From: M55B112 sp964539395
GTDB taxonomy: Bacteria; Bacteroidota; Bacteroidia; Bacteroidales; GCA-2748055
Assembly (NCBI GenBank): GCA_964539395.1
Contig: CAZIIU010000013.1
Location: 14,701-78,700 of the forward strand
Direction: 5' to 3'
Length of the DNA stretch: 64,000 bases
Shown in pieces: positions 8,254 to 17,002 of this stretch (positions within the stretch are counted from its first letter, which is position 1; each line of letters begins with the position of its first letter). A model generated the notes under the pieces. It searched no databases, was not told the origin of the DNA, and was given only the letters and a program-made list of their open reading frames with translations. The position numbers were made by a program, and so were the translations under genes.

Positions 8254-10299
8254 CTAGAGTCTAACGCCAATTACCAGTATGTCATCAACCTGGGGCTCAT
8301 CACCCATCCAGTCCTTAATCTCACGTTCAAGCATGCCATACTGTTCATTCATCGGATGACTGGCAATTTGTTGAAGGAGTTTTACAAACCGGCCTGTCAT
8401 ATACTTACCGCCTTTCTCCCCGCCAAACTGATCGGCATACCCATCTGAAAAAATATAGATCATATCACCTTCTTCATAGGTAAAGGAATGATTCGTAAAA
8501 CTCTTTTTGATCTCAATAATATGTCCACCGATCGGTATACGGTCTGCCTTGTATTTTACCAATTCACCATTGCGTACAAGAACCAGCGGATTAAATGCAC
8601 CGGCAAACTGCACAAGTTTCTTTTTCCTATCGATAGTTACCATGGCCAGATCCATTCCATCCTGAACAGATTCATTCTTTGTCTGCCGGAGGGTAGCAGT
8701 AACCCCTTCATCGAGAATCCTGAGTATTTCCGAGGGTTGTGTTTCATTCTCCACATTCAGTGCATAGTTCAGCTGGTTGTTTCCTACTATCGACATAAAC
8801 GCTCCAGGAACACCATGCCCTGTGCAATCGACTGCCGAAACAATCAACTTGCCGTTTTTTGCGGCTACCCAATAGAAATCTCCACTCACTATATCACGTG
8901 GCTTATAAAAGAAAAATGCATTCGGTATGATCCTCTTCAAATAATCATCCGGGGGCAATATTGCTTTCTGAATTCTGCTTGCATAATGTATACTGTCTTC
9001 AATCTCATTATAGGCCCTCTGAAGCGAGTCATTGGCTTTAGACAACATGTTTCTCTGCTCCTCCAGTGTATCACGCTGCGCCTCTATCTCCTCTTTCTGA
9101 ACCACCACTTCAGCGGTACGATCCTTCACTTTTTGCTCCAGTTCATTGTAGTAGCTCTCCAACTCGGCTATCATGTTGTTGAATTGCTCCGACAGTGATG
9201 CGATCTCATTGTTCCCTACCACCTCAGCCCGTTCATTCAGGTGTCCGGCAGTGATCCGGTTGACATTCGAAACGAGTCGCTTAATGGGATCGGTGATCAC
9301 TTTGGTTTTCCTGTAAAGCAGAATAACGACGATCACAACAGTAACGGAGAACAGCAGTATGAACTTAAACAGTTCCCGCCTTAAGATGGTCCTCTCTTCA
9401 GTGGTATCTGATATGATTCGAATGACGGATTCCTTATAAAGACTCGTATTTTTTCGGTCCAGATAAATAAAATCGCGCCTAACAGGTGGTTTTGACCGGG
9501 GGTCATCCAGGGTAACCCTCTCTTTCGATTCCATTACCTTCCTGTAGGTCGATGCAAACTCATCCTCAATGGTGGCATCACCATTCAGGCACAATGGATT
9601 ATCCATGCCGATAAAAAGATCAACAGAGATAATATTGGTACGCATCGCTGCCATGTTGTTCATCCGCTTCTTCACGAAATCAATAATACTGTCTGCCTGG
9701 TCAGAATATATCCCCAATTCAATCAGGTACCTGCCATCGAGGGTTGGAATGTAGGTGAACTTCTTCAGACGCTTGGTTGAATTCTCAATGGTAAACTTCT
9801 CACTCAGAAACTCCCCGCTCTCCCATACATGCTCAAGCATCTCTTTATGTTCCATACCAAATTCAAAAAAATTCAGACCAAGGTCGGGCTTAAACGTTGT
9901 ATTTACTACTACACCATCCCTGTTGATTACATAGATATCCTGGTTCTCGCAGTCCATACCTATGCGCTTTTGAACAGCCGACAGATCAGTCGTCTCAATA
10001 TTTTTCGTATCCCTGAATACTTCATTAACGAGAATCTCGCTGTACCGCTTCAGGTCAGGGTCAATCTGCTTATCCAGGATCCGCATGGCCATATCCTGCA
10101 TCTCATGAATCTGCTTGATCTCCTCACTGATAATCTTACTTTTACTCTTACTCGATTCTTCAAGAATGCTCCAGGTCTGCCGGACATTAATAATACCCAG
10201 AGCCAGCAGAGCCAGTATCGCCGGAATAACAACATTCAGAATCAACTGCTTAAATATCGTAGTACGCTTTCTCAAAGTAAGTTTTAATTCGTTTTCCAA
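8254..10299 (-). CDS. HAMP-containing SpoIIE/PP2C-type protein phosphatase
   Basis: 681 residues. One transmembrane helix near residues 17-38, an extracytoplasmic sensor region of about 270 residues, a second transmembrane helix (FILLFSVTVVIVVILLY), a HAMP linker (PIKRLVSNVNRITAGHL), a coiled coil, and a C-terminal SpoIIE/PP2C phosphatase domain with the metal-binding motifs VSGDFYWV, VDCTGHGVPGAFM and FSDGYADQFGG. Members of this family dephosphorylate Ser/Thr-phosphorylated anti-sigma antagonists or related switch proteins, but no STAS or anti-sigma partner lies in this window. The first codon appears to be TTG at 10299, since the next ATG falls inside the sensor region. This start overlaps the end of the upstream transporter-like gene by 16 nt. 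Confidence 0.9.
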   Translation of the reverse strand: MENELKLTLRKRTTIFKQLILNVVIPAILALLALGIINVRQTWSILEESSKSKSKIISEEIKQIHEMQDMAMRILDKQIDPDLKRYSEILVNEVFRDTKNIETTDLSAVQKRIGMDCENQDIYVINRDGVVVNTTFKPDLGLNFFEFGMEHKEMLEHVWESGEFLSEKFTIENSTKRLKKFTYIPTLDGRYLIELGIYSDQADSIIDFVKKRMNNMAAMRTNIISVDLFIGMDNPLCLNGDATIEDEFASTYRKVMESKERVTLDDPRSKPPVRRDFIYLDRKNTSLYKESVIRIISDTTEERTILRRELFKFILLFSVTVVIVVILLYRKTKVITDPIKRLVSNVNRITAGHLNERAEVVGNNEIASLSEQFNNMIAELESYYNELEQKVKDRTAEVVVQKEEIEAQRDTLEEQRNMLSKANDSLQRAYNEIEDSIHYASRIQKAILPPDDYLKRIIPNAFFFYKPRDIVSGDFYWVAAKNGKLIVSAVDCTGHGVPGAFMSIVGNNQLNYALNVENETQPSEILRILDEGVTATLRQTKNESVQDGMDLAMVTIDRKKKLVQFAGAFNPLVLVRNGELVKYKADRIPIGGHIIEIKKSFTNHSFTYEEGDMIYIFSDGYADQFGGEKGGKYMTGRFVKLLQQIASHPMNEQYGMLEREIKDWMGDEPQVDDILVIGVRL

Positions 10300-13200
10300 T
10301 GAATAAACCTGGCTGCATCAGCAGTACTGAAGAAGCGGTGGCAAACCAACCTTAATTCCGGCAAATCAAACAATAACTCCCTGAACACCTTTCTCTCTAT
10401 CTGGTAAAACCGGAATTCAGGATGAGATGCAAGATAATCCATTTGTCCCAAAATTGCGGGATAGTCGGTAAGGTTTATTACTACTCCCTCTGAAAGCAGG
10501 TTTTCTATCGCACTACCGGACTTCATAATAGACACATAATCAGGCCTATCCGTGGATATGTAAGAATTACCGATAAAATTGGAGGCAAATTTATAAATCG
10601 TCTCCCGCTCAAGATCACTAAATAATTTCCAGCTTTTAAGCTCTTCAACAACCTCAATGATTCCTGAACCAAATGATGGTACTTCAGCAGGTCCTGCTAT
10701 ACTTTCATCACTATAAACTCCTTCTATCCTTTTTACAATATCAGTGTATAGTTCTTTATCCTTAGTTGCCAGAACATGCGATGCGGTTTTACTGATAACA
10801 GGATCAGGATGAAATACCTGTGCAGCAAGGTACCTTTCTGCATCAACATCAATACTTCTTAACATTTCAATTGCACAAATGCGCAAATAACTTCCTGTAT
10901 AAAGACCATCCCTGTTCATCAAATCAATCAGCAACTTTTCATATGAACTGATCTCCACTGGCATTTCATTTTGCAATCTCCTGATCTTTTCAGGCACGGA
11001 AAGAGCATCATAATAGGGCTCGAGGTAGGCATAGACCTGGTCATCAACAATCAGGTTCATTAGTTCAAGGGCATAGCCTGCATCTTCATTGTCTTTATCT
11101 TCAATGCTCTGTTGTACATGACCAATGACACTTCTGTCATATGCGATCCCCAACAGGTTAAAAATAAGATGGTCCGTGCGCTTTCTCTCCTCTGCAATGG
11201 CCCCATACAAGTCGTTCCCGGGATCATTCTCCCTTATGACAAATTCTGCTGCTATGTTCATTGCACCGGCAAGTACTGCCTCATAGACCAGATCAAGCAG
11301 AACCAATTTCTGCTGTTCATCAGGATGATAATTGTATATGTATAATCCACGAATGGCTGCCTCCCTCACATCCCTCTGAAAATAACTGATCTTATCGAAC
11401 AAGAGATCTTTCGCACGCTGACTTCCGATTGAAATCATGGCCCGAACAATTCTTAATCGCACGATCTCCTCGACTCCCGACTTGTGAAAGGCATTTTCCA
11501 GGTGACCCAGAACCAGATCACCCATATCCACCAGTGCCGACCAAGCTGCTGTATACAGATCGGGGTGTCCAAGATAATCCACCAGGTAACTGCCAATCTG
11601 CTTAACTTTCAGTTTTCCTGCAGCCTCAATGGCAGCAATCCGAATCTGCATGTCCCGGTCCCGGAGAAGCGATATGATATTTGGAAGCTGACCCTCATCA
11701 CGCAGTTCAACAGTTTGCAACAACGAAGCAAGTACCCTGTTCCTGTCGGACGTCCTGAAATGCTCTGAAATCTTTTTCCCCGGGAGATTCAACCGTTCTT
11801 TATATGCTAATATGATTTCTCTGAGTTCCTCATCCTTACTACTTTTCAGAGCACTCTCCACAATTTCGTCAGGGCACCGGTACAAGGTGCCTGAAATCAA
11901 CTTCCATGCAACCTTTCTCTTCTCTTCATCAGAAGCACCAAGAAGATGGTTCAGCTGATCATGATCAGTCTGATGATAGAAATAGGGATCCAGCCGGATC
12001 ATCTCACGATACATCGAAGCCTCTGATACATTCTCTTCCTGGGACTGTACATTGGAAACATCCATCGTTTCGGCAGCCCTGGCAGTTGCCAAAGATTCGT
12101 TTAATGTCCTGCGATACAACCTGTACAGCGACAGCCCGAGTATGACCCAAATGACAAGCAGAGCTATTAGTATATAGGAGAAATGGATAACCTGAATAAA
12201 ACTCAGAAATAATAAGCCAGCCATTATCAGTCCGGCTGCAAAGGCTGTAAATTCATTGACAATCCCATCAATTTTTGCCTGGATATCAAACCGCTCACCA
12301 GAATCGATCGATTGGTAAAGTATTTTCATTGAAGGACTTTCAATGGCATCCTTAAGCGACTTGTTGAAAAGCTTGGAAAGTGATATTACCAGGAAAAAAA
12401 ATGTAAAACTGGCCGCCTCTGCCGTATACCCGAAAAAGCCACCCACAACAGCTGCAATGATCGTTAAAACCAACAACAGTACCGGTGAGATCAACAATGA
12501 AACTCTGAGACCGTAATTCTTCATCAGCCATCCGTATAGGGTACTTTTTATGACCACAGTAAAGATCATCATCGTACCGAAAAATGCACCGAGAAAACTT
12601 GTCAACTCTCTGCTATCCTCATAATTTGCCTCGGTGGCCCACATAAAGGAATAATGGATAAAAAAGGCGACAATAACGCTGAGAATTACGAACATCGCCA
12701 TCATGGAAGTGTATCTCTTTCGGAATATGCTTAAAAAACCTCTGCTTCTTCTTTTTAATTCCGAAGAAATTAAAACTGTCCCTATACGGTGCTTGTAAAG
12801 AACCAGTATTTGAAACAACATTGCAATGATCAGACTTGCCAGGCCGATCAGCAGGGTATTATGTACTTCAAAATTAAATCTAACCAGCAAGGGTACTGCA
12901 TAAAAAGCCATGATCATCCCAACGATCGAACCGGTATCGATCACACCAAAGAGCCTCTTTCCCTCCCTGAGTGTAAAGTACCTGCCGGCCGTGCCCCAGA
13001 ATCCCAACAAGCTGATTATGATCAGCGGTCCCATAAATACCAACAGTGCAAATGTTACAACGGGATCATCTGTAATATTATATCCGAGACGAATGATACC
13101 GGTCAGAATAATAACCATTAAAAGATTGAGAATCGTAAATAACCCGAAGCGTATCTTTTTCTGGAGATAGGTGTATGCAGAGGTGAAGAGGATTCCAACG

Positions 13201-13385
13201 GCACCTGAAATCATGAAGGCGCGGGGCATCATATTAGCACTGTAGGCATCAAGAAATAATGCATTGGCGCCTACGTCCAGGGCCCCGGCAAAAATACCAA
13301 GAAAAACTGATTGTGTCAGAAGGAGGAATACAACACTTCTTTCATCCTTTTCGATGTTCATCAACTTGGGAATGCTTAGTGCCAT
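10284..13385 (-). CDS. Nucleotide-translocase/MFS-like membrane protein fused to HEAT repeats
   Basis: About 1033 residues from ATG at 13385. Residues about 20-450 form roughly 12 transmembrane helices resembling the NTT (ATP/ADP translocase-like) branch of the MFS fold (GFWGTAGRYFTLREGKRLFGVIDTGS is typical). Residues about 520-900 are HEAT-like helical repeats (IRIAAIEAAGKLK, VREAAIRGLY). The last 120 residues resemble a degenerate cyclic-nucleotide-binding-like module, without the canonical phosphate-binding cassette. I chose ATG 13385 because the longer frame starts at a TTG (13445) that lies upstream of a -7 element at 13421-13428. It is the first gene of the minus-strand cluster. Whether it transports nucleotides or acts as a membrane receptor is unknown; the soluble half suggests sensing or scaffolding. 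Confidence 0.85.
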   Translation of the reverse strand: MALSIPKLMNIEKDERSVVFLLLTQSVFLGIFAGALDVGANALFLDAYSANMMPRAFMISGAVGILFTSAYTYLQKKIRFGLFTILNLLMVIILTGIIRLGYNITDDPVVTFALLVFMGPLIIISLLGFWGTAGRYFTLREGKRLFGVIDTGSIVGMIMAFYAVPLLVRFNFEVHNTLLIGLASLIIAMLFQILVLYKHRIGTVLISSELKRRSRGFLSIFRKRYTSMMAMFVILSVIVAFFIHYSFMWATEANYEDSRELTSFLGAFFGTMMIFTVVIKSTLYGWLMKNYGLRVSLLISPVLLLVLTIIAAVVGGFFGYTAEAASFTFFFLVISLSKLFNKSLKDAIESPSMKILYQSIDSGERFDIQAKIDGIVNEFTAFAAGLIMAGLLFLSFIQVIHFSYILIALLVIWVILGLSLYRLYRRTLNESLATARAAETMDVSNVQSQEENVSEASMYREMIRLDPYFYHQTDHDQLNHLLGASDEEKRKVAWKLISGTLYRCPDEIVESALKSSKDEELREIILAYKERLNLPGKKISEHFRTSDRNRVLASLLQTVELRDEGQLPNIISLLRDRDMQIRIAAIEAAGKLKVKQIGSYLVDYLGHPDLYTAAWSALVDMGDLVLGHLENAFHKSGVEEIVRLRIVRAMISIGSQRAKDLLFDKISYFQRDVREAAIRGLYIYNYHPDEQQKLVLLDLVYEAVLAGAMNIAAEFVIRENDPGNDLYGAIAEERKRTDHLIFNLLGIAYDRSVIGHVQQSIEDKDNEDAGYALELMNLIVDDQVYAYLEPYYDALSVPEKIRRLQNEMPVEISSYEKLLIDLMNRDGLYTGSYLRICAIEMLRSIDVDAERYLAAQVFHPDPVISKTASHVLATKDKELYTDIVKRIEGVYSDESIAGPAEVPSFGSGIIEVVEELKSWKLFSDLERETIYKFASNFIGNSYISTDRPDYVSIMKSGSAIENLLSEGVVINLTDYPAILGQMDYLASHPEFRFYQIERKVFRELLFDLPELRLVCHRFFSTADAARFIHWKTN

Positions 13386-13420
13386 CCTCAGGGAATTTGC
13401 AATTAAGGTGCAGCAAAATA

Positions 13421-13428
13421 CAAAATTA
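13421..13428 (-). promoter_or_regulatory. Putative -7 promoter element (TAATTTTG) of the envelope-signalling cluster
   Basis: TAATTTTG on the minus strand matches the Bacteroidota consensus TAnnTTTG. It lies 36 nt before the ATG at 13385, giving an expected 5' leader of about 30 nt. No convincing TTTG -33 box is seen at the usual spacing. Confidence 0.5.
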
Positions 13429-13634
13429 TCATTTGAGTGCAGCAATTATTTTTCAAACGATTCAAAAAACCAACTTAAAGCTGAATAAAATATGACCAAT
13501 ATAAGGAAAAGAACCTGCCAAAACATTGCTTCACTGGATAACTGACCTTAATTTGATGATGAAATTAAACAAATGGCAACCTTAATTGTAAAAAAAATTA
13601 ATACTTTTAAAATCAATATTCCAAAAATGAGCTG

Positions 13635-14405
13635 ATGTTCGGTCCGGATGAAGAAGTAGATATCAAAATTGCCCGCCGGCGCGAATTAGTCTTCATAATT
13701 CTATCCGGTATCTTTCTCGGTACACTCGCTGTACTCAATATTCTGGGCCTTTCCAGACAGATTGATCTGTCGTTCACGATCCGCGGGTGGACTGTGCCTT
13801 TTATCGTCTTTATTGGTGTACTCCCCTACCCGATCACATTCCTGTGTACAGACTTTATAAGTGAACTCTACGGAAGACGAAGGGCCAATACAGTTGTTTG
13901 GGTGGGCCTCATACTCAACCTCTGGGTACTTTTTATCCTCTGGATCGGCGGTGTGCTTCCCCCACGGCCTGAACTGGATGCAAATAACCTGCCAGAGCTG
14001 ACAGATCCAACCTATAGCTTCTTTTATTTCCGAAAATTAACTGGAATGGCCACAATGGCATCTATGATCGCCTACCTGACCGCCCAGTTTGTCGACGTGC
14101 AGATATTCCACCTCTTAAAAAAACTCACAAAGGGAAAAGCCCTTTGGCTAAGGAACAACGGTTCCACTCTCACCAGCCAGATGGTCGACTCAATTGCAGT
14201 GATCCTGATTACCTACTCTTTCTCCGACGCGATCCATATCCATCCGGGAGAGACCGTGGCACACGGACTTATGATACTCATCTTGTCAAATTATACCTTC
14301 AAAATGGTCTCTGCCCTGCTTGACACAATACCTTTCTATATAGGGGTCAAGACCCTTTCCCGCTACCTTCACCTGGATCCAAATAAAGATTACAGTGGTA
14401 AATAA
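13635..14405 (+). CDS. VUT-family (YhhQ-like) queuosine precursor transporter
   Basis: 256 residues with about six hydrophobic helices. The family signature is visible in TDFISELYGRRRAN (Asp, Ser-Glu and Tyr-Gly of the conserved D..SE.YG motif). Other conserved parts are the helix before it (FIVFIGVLPYPITFLC) and the C-terminal segment QMVDSIAVILITY. VUT/YhhQ proteins import queuosine precursors such as preQ0, preQ1 or queuine for tRNA modification; the exact substrate cannot be read from sequence. The gene stands alone between the divergent envelope cluster and the leucine/mevalonate operon, with 195 nt and a separate promoter before mccB, so it is probably an independent unit. Confidence 0.85.
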   Translation: MFGPDEEVDIKIARRRELVFIILSGIFLGTLAVLNILGLSRQIDLSFTIRGWTVPFIVFIGVLPYPITFLCTDFISELYGRRRANTVVWVGLILNLWVLFILWIGGVLPPRPELDANNLPELTDPTYSFFYFRKLTGMATMASMIAYLTAQFVDVQIFHLLKKLTKGKALWLRNNGSTLTSQMVDSIAVILITYSFSDAIHIHPGETVAHGLMILILSNYTFKMVSALLDTIPFYIGVKTLSRYLHLDPNKDYSGK

Positions 14406-14508
14406 GGTACATCCGCGTCTCATCATATCATTAGTACCCTTAAATAGTAATGCATTTTATACCCTGTCAAACATACACCAAAAAAGCAGCTGTCTTATCC
14501 AAATTTTG

Positions 14509-14526
14509 TAATTTTGTTTAGCTTTG
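14509..14526 (+). promoter_or_regulatory. Two candidate -7 elements upstream of the leucine/mevalonate operon
   Basis: TAATTTTG (14509-14516) and TAGCTTTG (14519-14526) both match TAnnTTTG and lie 75-92 nt before the TTG start codon of mccB. Which one is used cannot be decided by eye. No clear -33 box is present. These are the only good promoter matches I see at the head of the cluster. Confidence 0.45.
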
Positions 14527-14557
14527 TTTAAACTTTTTTCTGTATCTTTTAAACAAA
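14513..14557 (+). promoter_or_regulatory. Candidate operator: TTTGTTTA direct and inverted repeats
   Basis: TTTGTTTA occurs at 14513-14520 and 14523-14530, exactly one helical turn apart. A perfect 10-bp inverted repeat pairs TTTGTTTAAA (14523-14532) with TTTAAACAAA (14548-14557) around a 15-nt spacer. It overlaps or directly follows the candidate -7 elements, the position expected for a repressor site. No regulator gene is adjacent, so the binding protein is unknown, and the AT-rich context lowers confidence. Confidence 0.35.
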
Positions 14558-14600
14558 ATCGGATAAAAAGGTGTTAATGATAAAATAAAAGCAAAAAAGA

Positions 14601-16208
14601 TTGTATACGATCAGGTCCAATATAGAAACAAGAAACTCTGAATTCAGGCAAAGAAAAGAATTTCACAGCGCACTGCTTAACAATTACCGGTCTTCATTGG
14701 CAGAGGTCATCTCCGGGGGGACGACAGTTGCCAGGGAAAAGCACACCGCCCGTGGAAAACTGTTGGTCAGGGACCGCATCGACCTGCTGATCGATCCCAA
14801 TACACCCTTTCTTGAACTCTCCCCGCTGGCAGCTTACGAGCAGTACGACAACCAGTTCCCTTCTGCCGGTATCGTTACTGGAATAGGAGTGATCCACGGT
14901 AAAGAGACTATCATCATAGCAAACGACGCCACGGTAAAGGGCGGTACATACGTGGAAGAGACCATTAAAAAGCACCTGCGCGCACAGGAAATCGCACTCA
15001 AAAACCATCTACCTGCAGTCTACCTGGTAGACTCCGGCGGAGTTTTCCTGCCAAACCAGGCCGAGGTGTTCCCCGACAAAGAGGATTTTGGCCGCATTTT
15101 CTACAACCAGGCACGCCTTTCAGCTGCCGGTATTCCGCAGATAGCCATCGTTATGGGATCATGTACCGCAGGTGGAGCATATGTCCCGGCCATGAGCGAC
15201 GAGACGATTATCGTTAAGGACCAGGGTACGATCTTTCTCGGGGGACCGCCACTTGTTCGGGCCGCTACCGGTGAGAACGTTACTGCCGAAGAGCTCGGTG
15301 GTGGTGTGGTGCACACCTCCATCTCAGGTGTTGCCGACCATTTGGCCGAAAACGACAGGGATGCACTTCAAATCTGCAGGAACATCTTCGAAACACTCCA
15401 GATGCCCGAACGGCAAAACCTCGAACGCATCCCGGTAAAAGAACCGCTCTACGACCCTGAAGAGATTCCCGGGATCCTTCCGGTATCAGGCCGAGAGCCA
15501 TACGATGTAAGAGAAATCATCGCCCGACTGGTCGATGGTAGTGAGTTCTCCGAGTTTAAGAAAAACTACGGTACTACGCTGATCACCGGTTTTGCACATA
15601 TCATGGGCTATCCCGTAGGTATCATCGCCAACAACGGGATCCTCTTTTCCGAATCCTCCCTCAAAGGGACCCACTTCATCCAGTTATGCGATTTTCGCGG
15701 TCTCCCGATCATCTTCCTTCAGAATATCTCCGGCTTCATGGTCGGTAAAAAATATGAGCAGGGAGGCATAGCCAAAGACGGCGCTAAAATGGTCCATGCC
15801 GTTGCCAATACCCGGGTGCCCCGCTTTACGATCATAATCGGAGGGTCATTCGGCGCCGGAAACTATGCCATGTCGGGGAGGGCGTATGATCCAAACATGC
15901 TGTTCATGTGGCCGAACTCCAAAATTTCGGTTATGGGCGGTGAACAGGCTGCAGATGTTCTTGCAACCATCAGGGAGGATCAACTTGCAGCAAAAGGTGA
16001 AACACTAACCCCTGAAGAAAATGAAAAAATACGCCGTCCTATCATCAATAAATATGAATATGAAGGATCTGCTTATTACAGCAGTTCAAGGCTGTGGGAC
16101 GATGGAATCATCGAACCGGCACAGACCAGGATCATCTTGGGTATCTCCATCTCCATGTCGCTGAACAGAAAATTTGACAACCCCCAATATGGCGTGTTCC
16201 GAATGTAA
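14601..16208 (+). CDS. mccB: 3-methylcrotonyl-CoA carboxylase, carboxyltransferase (beta) subunit
   Basis: 535 residues, the usual length of MCC beta subunits. It transfers carboxyl from biotin to 3-methylcrotonyl-CoA, giving 3-methylglutaconyl-CoA in leucine catabolism. The acyl-CoA carboxylase core is clear (ARGKLLVRDRIDLLIDP, GGAYVPAMSDE, FLQNISGFMVGKKYE, GGSFGAGNYAMSGRAYDP). The C-terminus GVFRM is the terminus also found in eukaryotic MCC beta and separates it from propionyl-CoA carboxylase. The start is TTG at 14601: no ATG lies near, and the resulting N-terminus (MYTIRSNIETRNSEF) aligns with the family pattern of an I.S.I...S.EF start. First gene of the operon; the hydratase ATG follows 2 nt after its stop. 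It pairs with the biotin-carrying subunit at 16995. Confidence 0.93.
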   Translation: MYTIRSNIETRNSEFRQRKEFHSALLNNYRSSLAEVISGGTTVAREKHTARGKLLVRDRIDLLIDPNTPFLELSPLAAYEQYDNQFPSAGIVTGIGVIHGKETIIIANDATVKGGTYVEETIKKHLRAQEIALKNHLPAVYLVDSGGVFLPNQAEVFPDKEDFGRIFYNQARLSAAGIPQIAIVMGSCTAGGAYVPAMSDETIIVKDQGTIFLGGPPLVRAATGENVTAEELGGGVVHTSISGVADHLAENDRDALQICRNIFETLQMPERQNLERIPVKEPLYDPEEIPGILPVSGREPYDVREIIARLVDGSEFSEFKKNYGTTLITGFAHIMGYPVGIIANNGILFSESSLKGTHFIQLCDFRGLPIIFLQNISGFMVGKKYEQGGIAKDGAKMVHAVANTRVPRFTIIIGGSFGAGNYAMSGRAYDPNMLFMWPNSKISVMGGEQAADVLATIREDQLAAKGETLTPEENEKIRRPIINKYEYEGSAYYSSSRLWDDGIIEPAQTRIILGISISMSLNRKFDNPQYGVFRM

Positions 16209-16210
16209 TC

Positions 16211-17002
16211 ATGAAACAGAAACAATATATCATAGAATCGACCGGATCGCAGGTGGGTTATATCACCCTCGACAGGCCAGAGGTACACAACGCCCTGAAC
16301 ATAGAAATGATACGCGAAATAGCCGGATCGATAAAAAGATTCAATACTAGGAAGGGGTTAAGGATGATTATCATCAATGCAAACGGCGATAATTTCTCTG
16401 CAGGGGCGGATCTGAAATGGATGAAGAAGGGACTCGAACAAAATGAAAAAGAGCTAAACAGTGAAAGCCTCGAACTGGCAAACCTATTCAACAGCATCTA
16501 CAACTCATCAGTGGTAACTGTGGCTATAGCAAAAGGAAAAGTCATCGGTGGAGCCAACGGGATTATCAGCGCTACGGATATCTCAATTGCCGGCGAAAAC
16601 AGTTCATTCACCTTCTCCGAAGTCAGACTCGGACTCATACCCGCTATCATTGCACCCTACATCGTGCAAAGGACCGGCGAAAATATTGCCCGGGAATGGA
16701 TGCTCACTGGTAGAACGATTCCTGCGCGTGAGGCATATCAGCGCGGACTGCTACATGCCCTGGTACCGGAAACCGATCTTCCACGATACCTGGAGCAGTT
16801 CACGGAAACCATGCTCAACAACGGTCCTAATGCAATGAAGGGCATAAAAAAGATGTTCAGAAAACAGGAATTATCAGCACACCCCGACCAGCTGATGAAA
16901 CCCACTGCAAAACTCATTGGGAAATACAGGATATCGGAAGAGGGACAGGAGGGAATAAAGGCTTTCTTTGAAAAACGAAAACCTGCCTGGTACAATGAAT
17001 AA
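16211..17002 (+). CDS. liuC: Methylglutaconyl-CoA hydratase (enoyl-CoA hydratase family)
   Basis: 263-residue crotonase-fold protein. It retains the CoA-binding/oxyanion region (FSAGADLKWMKKG and GKVIGGANG) and the motif FSEVRLGLIPAIIAPYIV, which closely resembles methylglutaconyl-CoA hydratases (AUH/LiuC). It lies between the two MCC subunit genes, as liuC does in the Pseudomonas liuABCDE operon. Expected reaction: 3-methylglutaconyl-CoA + water to (S)-3-hydroxy-3-methylglutaryl-CoA. Its 3' end overlaps the start of mccA by 8 nt, indicating translational coupling. Substrate specificity is inferred from motif and position; a generic enoyl-CoA hydratase role cannot be excluded by sequence alone. 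Confidence 0.88.
   Translation: MKQKQYIIESTGSQVGYITLDRPEVHNALNIEMIREIAGSIKRFNTRKGLRMIIINANGDNFSAGADLKWMKKGLEQNEKELNSESLELANLFNSIYNSSVVTVAIAKGKVIGGANGIISATDISIAGENSSFTFSEVRLGLIPAIIAPYIVQRTGENIAREWMLTGRTIPAREAYQRGLLHALVPETDLPRYLEQFTETMLNNGPNAMKGIKKMFRKQELSAHPDQLMKPTAKLIGKYRISEEGQEGIKAFFEKRKPAWYNE

Noticed and set aside
8488..9198. 236-codon open frame on the plus strand inside the SpoIIE phosphatase gene
   Set aside because: Antisense to the phosphatase domain, no recognisable domain and unlikely composition.
14601..16208. Propionyl-CoA carboxylase beta instead of MCC beta
   Set aside because: The GVFRM C-terminus, the hydratase between the two subunit genes and the biotin subunit architecture favour 3-methylcrotonyl-CoA carboxylase.
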